Assembly (NCBI RefSeq): GCF_000733855.1
Contig: NZ_JPOJ01000001.1
Span: 2,170,001-2,234,000, forward strand
Source of the DNA: Methylomicrobium agile
GTDB taxonomy: Bacteria; Pseudomonadota; Gammaproteobacteria; Methylococcales; Methylomonadaceae
Direction of reading: 5' to 3'
DNA: 64,000 nucleotides
Shown: piece after piece, positions 25,346 through 35,100 of the stretch
How the letters are laid out: each line of letters starts with the position of its first letter
Numbering within the stretch: the first letter of the stretch is position 1
Translations under genes and position numbers: made by a program
Notes under the pieces: generated by a model
The model's input: the letters and a program-made list of their open reading frames with translations, nothing else
The model's database searches: none
What the model was told of the DNA's origin: nothing

Positions 25346-28300
25346 GACACGAGTTCCCCGTTTTCAAGTCTATCCCAAGCTTCCAGCACCAAGCGGCGGG
25401 TGCGGTATTCGCCGAATTCCTTGAGTTCGTTGTTTTTGAGCACGCGGAAGGTTTCGGAGGGGTAGTCGTCGCCCATTACGTCGGCGGGGTCGAGGATGTA
25501 ACGCAGTTCGTCGCGGGTCAGGCCGTAGGCTTTGGCGTACCGGGCGTCGAGTTCGGCGCGGAGTTGGGCGCGTCGATCGCGATCGAAGGCGAATGGCGGG
25601 CCGTCGTAGCCGAGGTCTTGTGCCCAGGGTTGCAGGTCGTGGGCGGTGTAGGTCAGTTCCAAAACGCGGGGGACGATGAAATTGAGGTCGGATTCCGTGT
25701 AGAAGTCGGGAGGTAAAACTGGTATCTGCTTGTAATAGCCAAATGTCATGTTTGTGCCACCTAATTTTTGTCTGACAATATAATCAAAAACTAGTGAAGT
25801 CATATTCGCTAAAAATGCGGTGGCCTTATTAGGGGATTCTGACAATAACCATAAAGGCATGGAATGACCCACAGCATACATTGGCATTACCGAAGATATA
25901 AATGTGCGCTCGTCAGTGCTCCTGGCAATATTCCGCCAACCCATTAACCAATTACGCACCCATCCCTTATCACGCAAACGCTGCTCGACTTCCGTCTTAT
26001 CCACCCAATAACGTGGCGTCACCGGAAAAGCAGGATTCTGCTTTTCTGCCAAACTAACATCTGACGACACATCCTTGCTATCTTCAAGCCGATAACTGGC
26101 CCAGCGATGATCAAACTGGTGGATCATCTTGGCTTCGTACAGAGGTAGTTTGTTTTCGTCGGCAGTGTCGGCAAATAAATGGCTGTCGCCAGACATATGA
26201 AACATCGTCATGAAACGAATGCCCCAGGGATTTTGCTCCGGCTCCTTGCCGCGCATCTCTCGTATCAATACCGGCACGCGCTGGTAAACCTTGCGGGTCA
26301 ATTCCGCATCCATCCGCGAGCGGAACACAGGACAGGTCAGTGTATTTGGGTTGATGCGGCTGAAATCCTCGGCACTCAAAGCGAAGCGGCGGCGGCTGTC
26401 GGCCAGTTGCTCGGTCTGGGTCAGGAAAAAGGCGAATTCGGCTTGTTCCGTTTTGCCCAGGGTCAGCAGGCAGAACTTATAGCTACGATGAACACCAGGG
26501 AAAATAGCGTCGCGGTTTTCGAAATCAAACAGGCTTGCCAGACGCTCACTTTGCGCGATATGGCCGAAATAGGCTTTGGTGGAATCGTCGGTCGCTATGC
26601 CGGTCGGTACGATGAAGCCGGCGCGGCCCTTTTCTGACGTAATCTGGGTGATGGATTCCGCAAACAACGCATAGGTGTTGACGTCGCCGACGCCGGTTAG
26701 CGGATAACGCCCGCCGTCTTCGCCTTTGACATGGGCGAACACGCTGGCGGCTTCGGCGGTGCGGCGGGCGTTGATGAAGTCCTGATACAAACGCTGCTCC
26801 GCTTCGCATTCATGCGGTGCGTGTTGAAATTCTGGATACAACTGCTGCCCCAATATGCCTTGCGCCAGCCAATCGATGCGCTTGCCGCGTTCGGCCTTGT
26901 TTTTGGCTTCCGCGACGTGGCGGTTTCGGGTCGCGAAAAACTCTTCCTCCTGCAGTTTGATGCGCTCCCATGGCGGATTGCCCAGCACGCAATCGAAGCC
27001 GCCCTTGGCGAACACTTGCGGAAACGCCAGCGGCCAATGCAGGACGCGTGCCGATGCGCACAATTGCCGCGCCGCTTGCAATCGTTCTTTTTGATGCACT
27101 TCCGCCAGCTCCTCGGCGGCTTGATCGGTAAACAGCTCCAAATACAGGTTTTGGCTGGTCGGGGTCGTGATTTTGGCATCGGCATCCGCCTTCGGCGCCA
27201 GGAAGGCGCCGATTAACAGATCGGCCGCATGGCCCAGGCGGTGTTCCTTGGCGTGTTGCAGGAAATCGCGGTAAGCGGCTTCCTTGGCGGCGATTTCGGC
27301 GGCCGTGGCGTCCGGCAGATTTTCGATTGCTTCGAGTTCGGATAATCCGGAAGCATCGTCTATAGCAATGTCCAGGTTGCGGTTGTTTTTGAGTTTTCCG
27401 AACGCTTTGAGCCCTTCCTTATTGGCATTCGCAATCGCCTTGCATATGACCTTGTCGTTGCCGGACAAGGGTTTGAAGGCGGCGTCCGGGATACCGGATT
27501 GCAGTTGTTTCAGATCGGTCAGACCAATCAGTGCATCGCCGCAAAGCAAATGGTGATCCAAAAACGATAGCGCTAAGCCTTCTTCGAAACCTTCCAGCCA
27601 TAACGCTGTTCGGGCCAGTTCAATCGCCATTGGGTTGCGGTCGACGCCGAAGATACATTTGCTGATCACTTCGCGCAGTGCATGGCGGTAGTCTTGCGGT
27701 CTGACCGCGCCTTCCGGTGCGCGCAGTGCCGCCAAACGTTCGGCCAGACGACGTGCAGCCGCCAATAAAAAATGGCCGCTGCCACAAGCCGGATCGATGA
27801 CTTTGATGCTGAGGAGTGCGGCGGTCGGGTTTTCCAGATTGCTGCCCAAGCGGTCTTCGATCACAGGATCGAGCGCAGATTTAATCAACTCCTGCACCAG
27901 ACTGTCCGGCGTGTAGTAACTGCCCGTGGTCTTGCGCGCATTGCCCTGAGTGCTGCCTTCGCTGGTCAAGCCGACAAAACCGAAGCGGCGGGCGGGAATG
28001 TCGACTTCCGGCACCAGTTCGAGCAGACTCTCATAAACCGAACCCAGTTCTTCCGGCCCCATGTTGCGGTAATCGACCGGCGCGAGGTTGCCGTTGATGT
28101 TGGACCAGCGCATTTGTCTGATGGTATCCAGCAAATTGGCGTTGCTGAGGCTGGCGGCATCCAAATCCGGGCATTGATTGACGGCGAACAGGCCGCCCAG
28201 CGCCGGCAAGGCCAAACGCGGCTCGCCCTGCGCGAGGCTGCGAAAGATGATACGCAGCGCTTGCCAGTGATCGTCGAACGGAGTACGGGCGCGGCGGCGC

Positions 28301-29322
28301 AGGCACCGATCCCGTAACCGGGAGAGCGCATAGCCTTCGGCATAGGCTTTGCGGGCGGTGATGGCTTGCGGATTGTCGTCGTCGGTATGCAGCACGCCGC
28401 GTTCTTCGACGGTGAACAGGAAAATCAGCCGATACACCAGGCGCAACAGTTGCTGAAAATAGTCTTCCTTGCTCAAACGGCCCTCCAGCAAATCCAGACG
28501 CAAGCTGTCGTTGGTCGGATGCTGAATAAAACCGTTACCCAGATTGATCAATGCCTCGGTCACGCCCTGACGCAGGCCGTCGCGAAGGCGGGTGCCTTCG
28601 CGCTGGCCTTCGTTGCGCCAGGCTTCCCAGATACAGTCTCCAGCGACACCAACACGACTGGCGTGCAGGATGCGCCAGGCCATTTCAAACTCGGCAAAAC
28701 GACCGCCGCCGAGCATGTCCTGCAGGTCAAACTCCAAAAAACTGGGACGGGTCAGCGTGGCGGCATCGCGGAGCAGGCGCACCTGCTTGCCGTTGCTGAC
28801 TAGCGCCCAGAGATGCTGACTGCTGGCGTTCAGAAATTCCTGCGCCACCTGGAACGGGCTTTTTTTGCGCGCGCCACTTCCGGCAACAACAAAACGCGGA
28901 TCGGGTTCATCCAGGCCGAGATTATGCGGGGCGATGACGACGGGAACGCTGCCGCCGGCAAATGCGCTGATCGGATAATAACGGTCGCCCGCGCTCACGC
29001 CGGAAATCGGCTCGACGGATTGATAAGCCAAGGCGTCGCGCAACAGCTCTTGGACGAACTTGACGGTAACGGCGTGGGCGTCGACATCCAAGCGTTCCAG
29101 ATTAGGAGAGAAATGTTTCCACTGCGCGGAGGCGATCTGGAAAGCCCGGCTGTATTCGTCCCTGAGTTTAAGGCCCGCCGGAATGCGATAATCAGCTTCA
29201 GTTTGTAGCGTCGCTTTACCAAGGGCGGCTTTTTCGAGTTGATCGGGTAAAAATAGGCTGCCTTCCAGGTGCAGGGTCGGCAAATTGAGTAAAGAGGCAT
29301 GGTTTTTTCGAACGCGTTTCAT
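25342..29322 (-). CDS. Large N6-adenine DNA methyltransferase, DrmMI-like (Eco57I-type)
   Basis: A 1326-residue protein. The N-terminal 480 residues are the long helical region common to Eco57I/BREX/DISARM methylases (FVQELLRDALAYQSVEPISG, LLRLVYRLIFLFTVEERGVL). The SAM-binding motif I is DPACGSGHFLLAAARRLAER (Asp510 region), followed by GVDRNPMAIELARTALWLEG. The catalytic motif IV is NPPWERIKLQEEEFFA (Asn782). The C-terminal part (GRAGFIVPTGIATDDSTKAY and beyond) looks like the target-recognition half. No endonuclease motif stands out. Size and partners match DISARM class 1 DrmMI, which marks self DNA. It lies ten bases after the SNF2-like gene. Confidence 0.85.
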   Translation of the reverse strand: MKRVRKNHASLLNLPTLHLEGSLFLPDQLEKAALGKATLQTEADYRIPAGLKLRDEYSRAFQIASAQWKHFSPNLERLDVDAHAVTVKFVQELLRDALAYQSVEPISGVSAGDRYYPISAFAGGSVPVVIAPHNLGLDEPDPRFVVAGSGARKKSPFQVAQEFLNASSQHLWALVSNGKQVRLLRDAATLTRPSFLEFDLQDMLGGGRFAEFEMAWRILHASRVGVAGDCIWEAWRNEGQREGTRLRDGLRQGVTEALINLGNGFIQHPTNDSLRLDLLEGRLSKEDYFQQLLRLVYRLIFLFTVEERGVLHTDDDNPQAITARKAYAEGYALSRLRDRCLRRRARTPFDDHWQALRIIFRSLAQGEPRLALPALGGLFAVNQCPDLDAASLSNANLLDTIRQMRWSNINGNLAPVDYRNMGPEELGSVYESLLELVPEVDIPARRFGFVGLTSEGSTQGNARKTTGSYYTPDSLVQELIKSALDPVIEDRLGSNLENPTAALLSIKVIDPACGSGHFLLAAARRLAERLAALRAPEGAVRPQDYRHALREVISKCIFGVDRNPMAIELARTALWLEGFEEGLALSFLDHHLLCGDALIGLTDLKQLQSGIPDAAFKPLSGNDKVICKAIANANKEGLKAFGKLKNNRNLDIAIDDASGLSELEAIENLPDATAAEIAAKEAAYRDFLQHAKEHRLGHAADLLIGAFLAPKADADAKITTPTSQNLYLELFTDQAAEELAEVHQKERLQAARQLCASARVLHWPLAFPQVFAKGGFDCVLGNPPWERIKLQEEEFFATRNRHVAEAKNKAERGKRIDWLAQGILGQQLYPEFQHAPHECEAEQRLYQDFINARRTAEAASVFAHVKGEDGGRYPLTGVGDVNTYALFAESITQITSEKGRAGFIVPTGIATDDSTKAYFGHIAQSERLASLFDFENRDAIFPGVHRSYKFCLLTLGKTEQAEFAFFLTQTEQLADSRRRFALSAEDFSRINPNTLTCPVFRSRMDAELTRKVYQRVPVLIREMRGKEPEQNPWGIRFMTMFHMSGDSHLFADTADENKLPLYEAKMIHQFDHRWASYRLEDSKDVSSDVSLAEKQNPAFPVTPRYWVDKTEVEQRLRDKGWVRNWLMGWRNIARSTDERTFISSVMPMYAVGHSMPLWLLSESPNKATAFLANMTSLVFDYIVRQKLGGTNMTFGYYKQIPVLPPDFYTESDLNFIVPRVLELTYTAHDLQPWAQDLGYDGPPFAFDRDRRAQLRAELDARYAKAYGLTRDELRYILDPADVMGDDYPSETFRVLKNNELKEFGEYRTRRLVLEAWDRLENGELVS

Positions 29323-29331
29323 CCAGTTTCC

Positions 29332-32106
29332 TTACAGTGCGTCGGGGAGTAACACATAAACGCCGATCACATCGACCGGCAGGCAAGGCGCGATGCTGTA
29401 TTGGCCGACATCGCGGGCCGCTTCGCGCACCCGTTGGTGATCGGCAAGCAAGGCTTCGGAGCGTAGCCGGGCCAGCTCTTCAATACGGAGCGACTGGGAT
29501 TGAATGAAATCCAGTGCCTGGGTGATTTCCCGTTGCATGACGGCGGGCGGCAGGTTGCCGCTGGGCTGGCATTTCAATAATTCGTCGGCATTTTCGTCGA
29601 TTAGCCATTCAGGTTGGGTGCGACCCCGCACAGCCAAGGTAACAGTTTCTTCAGCCATTAATTGATAGGGTTGGCGGCGCCGCACATAGCTGAGTTGATG
29701 ACGCAAGCGGAGCAAATACAGGGTGGTAACGACATCGACAGATTCGGTTACCGTAGCTGCGCAGCGGGCCGCCAAAGGCTTATCGCCCAACAAGGCATCT
29801 TCCAGCAAATGTTCGGCCAGCAAGGCGACTACCGGATGACTGCGGTGCAGTTCTGTAAAGTTCAGGAATAGGGGTTTATCGACCCCTTCATCGACGAAAC
29901 GCTGTTTTAATGCTTCCGGAAAATGTTGGGGCAGCAATTTGTAGATATTGCGTTTTCCTCCCTCCAGCGGTGCGTTGAGTCGGGCGCACGCAGTTTGCAC
30001 AAAGCGTTTGACGTCTTCTTCGGTACCCAAAGCGGTTTGCTGCTTTTGCCATTCCGGCATGACCTCCTCCGGGCGGATCCTGCGCTGGGCAAAGACGGTA
30101 CGATTGATTTTGGCTTTTTCCAGGGCGTCGCGCCATTGCGCTTGCAGTGGTTTAAGAGGTTCTTCGGCATCTGCGAAATCAAACAGGCTGCTTTGAAAGG
30201 AGGATTTCTGGGATTCGCCGCGCTTCATCAGCGCCGCCTTGACCAGCGCCTGGTTGATCCGGGTTTCATCCTCCGGCATCGGCACCAGAACCCCCAGTTC
30301 CTGACGAATCGCATCAGCTTTGCGCAGGATGACATTCAACACGAAGCCATCAACCGGATTGTCCTGGCCATATAGCATGGAACAGCGCACTTCCGGCGCC
30401 TGCTGGCCAAAACGGTCGACGCGGCCTTCGCGCTGTTCATGGCGGGTGGGATTCCAAGCCAGATCGTAATGGACGACGGCGGTGAACAAATGTTGCAGGT
30501 TGATGCCCTCGGACAGACAGTCGGTAGCGACCAGCAAGCGTTGATCGGTCTCATCTAAGGCTTGTACGCGCTGTTCGCGCTCTTCCGGGGTGTATTCGCC
30601 GGTAACGGCTGCGATGGAAACCTCCGGGAACTGTTTACGCAAATGGTCGGCGACGTAATGCGCGGTGGCGATATAACGGCAGAAGATCACCGGGTGATAG
30701 CCTTCCGCGAGCAGATGTCTGATGTGTTCGATGAGCACCGCCAGTTTTGGATCGCCAATTTTACCGCTGAGGCTTTTAGCCTGCACGATCAGGTTTTGTA
30801 AGCGATCGACATCCTGCCATTGCGCGGGGGGTTCCAGATCGCTCCCGGCCAGATCGTCGGCCTGACCATCGTAAAGCCGATCGTCGCTCAAACAGGTGTC
30901 GTTATCCAAGGCGCCTGCGAGCCGGGTATTCAGCGCTTTGACGGCTGCGGCCGGGGATGACGCGACACAACGCAGCAAGGCCAGCGTGGCGTACCAAATC
31001 AGGCGGGCGCTGCCGTTTCCCGACTGCTCGACCGATTCGGCCAGTTCACGGCAATAGGTTTGCACGTCATCGAAAAAATTTCCCCAGGCGCCGCTGAGCT
31101 GATAAGTGATTTCGGTGGTCATCCGCTTCGGAAAACCGCGAGTGTCATGCCATTCGTCGATGTCCTTTCGCCGGCGTTGCACGAAATGACGGGCGAGTTC
31201 CTGGCGGAGCGGGTCGGTAGAGGAGGTACGATGCTGCAATTCAGCGAATTTGGGATTCAGCAGCGACAGTAAATTATAAAAGGCCGCTTCGTCGCCGGAG
31301 TGAGGCGTTGCCGTCAACAACAGCAAATGCCGTTCTTCATCGGCAACCAGGCGCTGCAACAATTCAAAGCGCAACTGCTTGCCTTGGCCGCTGCTCGCGC
31401 AAGTGTGGGCTTCATCGACGATCACGCATTCGGGAGCGATGGCGAGAAAGTGTTCACGGTGGCGTTCGCTTTTGATGTAATCCAGGCTCACCACGACGCA
31501 GGGGTGATGATCGAACAAGCTAACGCCGTGCGGTAAATCGCGCTCGATACGGGCCGCGCTGGCGGAAGTGAGCGCCACGGCATGCAGGTTAAAACGCTCT
31601 TCCAGTTCGTTTTGCCATTGATCGACCAAGTGCGGTGGACATAGGACGGCTAGACGGCCAATTTCGCCGCGGTCCATCAATTCACGCACGATCAGGCCGG
31701 CTTCGATCGTTTTGCCGATCCCTACGTCGTCGGCTATCAGCAATCTGACTGTGGTTAAACGCAGCGCCATCAATAACGGCACAAGTTGATAGGCACGCGG
31801 TTCGACAGCGATATTGCCGAAGGAACGGAACGGCCCGCCGCCGGCGCGCAGTTTGAGGCGTAGGGCGTCGCGCAACAACAAGGCGGAAGCATGGTTACCC
31901 GGTTTTTCCGGGTTTGGCCAGGGAAAGGTCGCCGCTTCGACGAGCTGTAATTCAAGCTCCGGGATCAGCGCAATGATGTCATCATCGGCGCCGCCCAAGG
32001 GACGCAATCGCAGCCAATCGGCTTTGGAATCGGGTTGAACGACCCATTCGCGGCCACGGGCGCGCACCAGGTTGCCGATACTGAAAGTCGGGGCGGGCAT
32101 GTTCAT
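29332..32106 (-). CDS. SNF2-family helicase/ATPase, DrmD-like
   Basis: A 924-residue superfamily-2 translocase. Motif I is IADDVGIGKTIEAGLIVREL (Asp127 to Thr133 region), motif II is CVIVDEAHTCA, and motif III is LLLTATPHSGDEAAF. In the C-terminal RecA lobe motif VI is HEQREGRVDRFGQQAPEVRC, preceded by LLVATDCLSEGINLQHLF. An N-terminal segment (GNLVRARGREWVVQPDSKAD) and a C-terminal helical domain of some 300 residues complete it. It is close to DISARM DrmD in length and arrangement. Its first four bases overlap the end of the preceding helicase gene. Confidence 0.87.
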   Translation of the reverse strand: MNMPAPTFSIGNLVRARGREWVVQPDSKADWLRLRPLGGADDDIIALIPELELQLVEAATFPWPNPEKPGNHASALLLRDALRLKLRAGGGPFRSFGNIAVEPRAYQLVPLLMALRLTTVRLLIADDVGIGKTIEAGLIVRELMDRGEIGRLAVLCPPHLVDQWQNELEERFNLHAVALTSASAARIERDLPHGVSLFDHHPCVVVSLDYIKSERHREHFLAIAPECVIVDEAHTCASSGQGKQLRFELLQRLVADEERHLLLLTATPHSGDEAAFYNLLSLLNPKFAELQHRTSSTDPLRQELARHFVQRRRKDIDEWHDTRGFPKRMTTEITYQLSGAWGNFFDDVQTYCRELAESVEQSGNGSARLIWYATLALLRCVASSPAAAVKALNTRLAGALDNDTCLSDDRLYDGQADDLAGSDLEPPAQWQDVDRLQNLIVQAKSLSGKIGDPKLAVLIEHIRHLLAEGYHPVIFCRYIATAHYVADHLRKQFPEVSIAAVTGEYTPEEREQRVQALDETDQRLLVATDCLSEGINLQHLFTAVVHYDLAWNPTRHEQREGRVDRFGQQAPEVRCSMLYGQDNPVDGFVLNVILRKADAIRQELGVLVPMPEDETRINQALVKAALMKRGESQKSSFQSSLFDFADAEEPLKPLQAQWRDALEKAKINRTVFAQRRIRPEEVMPEWQKQQTALGTEEDVKRFVQTACARLNAPLEGGKRNIYKLLPQHFPEALKQRFVDEGVDKPLFLNFTELHRSHPVVALLAEHLLEDALLGDKPLAARCAATVTESVDVVTTLYLLRLRHQLSYVRRRQPYQLMAEETVTLAVRGRTQPEWLIDENADELLKCQPSGNLPPAVMQREITQALDFIQSQSLRIEELARLRSEALLADHQRVREAARDVGQYSIAPCLPVDVIGVYVLLPDAL

Positions 32107-35100
32107 GCAATGCTCTCTTGTTTGCCGAGAAGATCGGCGTAGTTTTCAAATAAAAGGGGCCACTCAGACGGGTTGGAAAAGTCCAATACCTGCCAGCCTT
32201 TGTCTTGCAATTGATTTTTTATGTCGTCGGGGACGGCTTCGACAAACACCAGTACACGCTGGCTTTTATACTGCCCGGCCGCTGTCGCCTGTGCCTGATT
32301 GATGGAGACTTCAGTTGCGTCGGGCTGCTTCAGCTTATGTGACCGCAATGCGGCCAGCCATTCACTGACAAGATCACTTTTGGCGGAAGGAGGTTGTTCG
32401 GCATGGCTTTGTCTATCCGTCGGCGCAACCGTCGCATGAACCAAGCCGATCAATAAACTCAAGGCATCGGAGTCGCGGCGATCGATATGATCGTGGTCCG
32501 GCTGATTGTAATAGGACAATAAGCATTGGTAACAGCCCGCTTCGCAAATACTGTCCCCGGCAATAGTCTTTTGCTCGCTTTGTAAAAGTCGTTCAGCACT
32601 ATCCGCCTGATCGATTTTCTCGTAGTGCATCAGGTTAAGTGTCGCTTTTGCGACCCAGGACAGACTGGCCGGCTCGCCGATCAAGCGGGTCAATACGCCG
32701 GCGCCGCCTTCTGCCGCTTCATAGAACAACAACGCTTGGCGGTTATCGGTGGTCGGTAAGGGTTCCACCACCAATTCGGACTCTTCGATTTGAAAAGTCT
32801 GTTCGATGCCGCGTTTCAGCGCCGATTGCAACGTTGCCATCGCGGTAACGGACAAGGGCTTCACCGGGGTCAGAATCAGAACATTGCGATGGTCTTCGAC
32901 AAACGGCACGATACGTTGATTGGGGACTTTATCCAGCAACGCTTCGTCATTGTCTGCGGATTCGTTTTGACCGGGATCGTCTTGCTTGCTCCAGACGCCG
33001 GTGATCGGGTTGATGTAAAATCCCAGTTGATTTTTATCCTTACGGCGACGCCAACCCCGGTTGATACGCCAGATCCGTGCAGCCGGCGAATAGGTGATGG
33101 AACAGAGCGTTTCATCTTGATGAACAACATGAGCGTCTTGCTTCTGTATCTCGCCGTTGGCGCCCGGCAAAAAACGGTAGGTGGTTTGTAGCTCGAAGCC
33201 CTGGCGCTGGCGTTCTTCGTCGTTGATTGAAATACGCTCGACCGGTAGCGTTTCCACGGTCTCGATTCGATAAAGCTGATTGACCCAATCGTGTTGCGTG
33301 AGCAAAGCGCCACAGTTTTCGCAGCAATTTTCCAGCGGCGCCGCCCCGTTTTCTTCGCCTAAATGACCGTAACCGCACTGGCTGCAGACCAGTGCAGATA
33401 CCGTACCCAAGGTGCTGTTGCCGGAAACATGATCGGCCGATCCGACATTCAACTTGGCGCGGATAACGCGATACATCTGGCCCTCATGATAGATCAGGCT
33501 GCGGGGACCGAATTCGGACAAAGCCAAAAAGCGCGGCCGACTGACCATACTGCCTTCGTCATTTTTGCCGTTGTTGCCGGTACCGCCTCGCGCCGGAATC
33601 CAAGCCATCAATGGCAACCGTGGGAAGTTATAACCGGGCAGAAAACCTTGGCTGGCCAGATAACGATAGGTATAAAAATCAGAATTTTGCGTATTGCTGT
33701 TTTTTAACAGCACGGAATATTGCCGTGCGGCATCACCATAGCGGCGGCGAGCATTATCCCTTTCAGTATTTGAAGCGGTATGACTTTTGACAATGCTGTC
33801 GGCCATGTCCATTTGTTTGCGGGTGGCTTCAAACAGCGTCCGCCAACGATCGAGGGCGTCGGCAAAAGCCTTCGGCGAATCGTTGATAACCAGGTCAACA
33901 TAGTCGGTATGGTACCAGCCGGCATCCTTGATTTCGGTCTGCAGTTGGTCAATTACGCGCTGGGCTGCCTGGCTTGCTGTCGCCAGAACTTCGGGGTTGC
34001 TGAGGCGATCCAGCAGATTGGGTTTGATCGGCTTGTCGTCTTGCCCTAATTCAACCAAGGGCGCAATGCTGCTATCAAGCTCCACTTCGCAGCATGCCAG
34101 CCAGACAGCATGCAGATGACTTTCGACTAAATCGCGGTTTGCCAGATCCAATGTAGGTGGTTTAACGATGCCGTGCACCATCTTATCGGCATGATGAAAA
34201 AACCATTGGTCATGCGGGCTTTGTGCGGCGCAGTAGGTCACCACTAAAGCTTGCTGACCGGAGCGACCGGCGCGGCCACTACGCTGTGCATAATTTGCTG
34301 GCGTGGGTGGCACATTGCGCAGATAGACGGTATTCAGCGCGGAAATGTCGACGCCCAATTCCATAGTGGGTGAGCAAAACATCACCGGCAGACGCTCCAA
34401 AGGTGCTTCGTGGGCCGGATTATCGGCCCAGTCCTGCCGGTCCTTGTCGGTAAAGCGGAAGCGTTGCTCCAGCAATTGCCGGCGTGCGGCATCGACCTGA
34501 GCGGTATGTTCGTGAGCTTCAAAATCAAACAAGGGGTGAGAGGGTAATTTGATCATTTCCGCCATCATCAAGTAGAGCTGGCGGAAAAAGGCATTGGTTT
34601 TGATTGAATCATCGGCTTCTTTTTTTGGGGGGATGAGCCAATCCATGGCTGCCGCGTTCAAGCGCCAACCCAATATCGAGTTATCGATTGTGTGCTTATG
34701 GACGTAACCGTAGTTAGCAGCCGCGTGTAACAAGAGCTCAAGCACATTGACGAACTCCTGTTCTTTCCACGCGGATATAAGATTTGCGAATGGCGAGTTT
34801 TTCCAGAATTCGGCACGCTTGATCTGTTTGGCGATACGGGAGCGTGGGCCGGCACTGACCAAATCGGTACGCGGTTTGCCTTTGTATTCGGGTCGTTTGC
34901 CGAGAATCAGGTATTTTGAGGTGGCCAGCGACTCGTCAGGCGCAAATGCCCAGCGTTCGTTGAGGTATTGATGGGCTGTCGTTTTGGCCTTGTCTTGCTC
35001 GACGGCATCCAGATAACGGCTTTCCAGACATAGCGCCCGGCGCATTTCATCGAACACCAGCTGACAGAAATCAGCTCGCGTGGTTGGATCAAGGCTTCGC

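Noticed and set aside
25342-29322. Considered a type IIG restriction-modification enzyme
   Set aside because: No PD-(D/E)XK motif is recognisable in the N-terminal region, and its operon partners are helicases, which fits DISARM-type methylases better.
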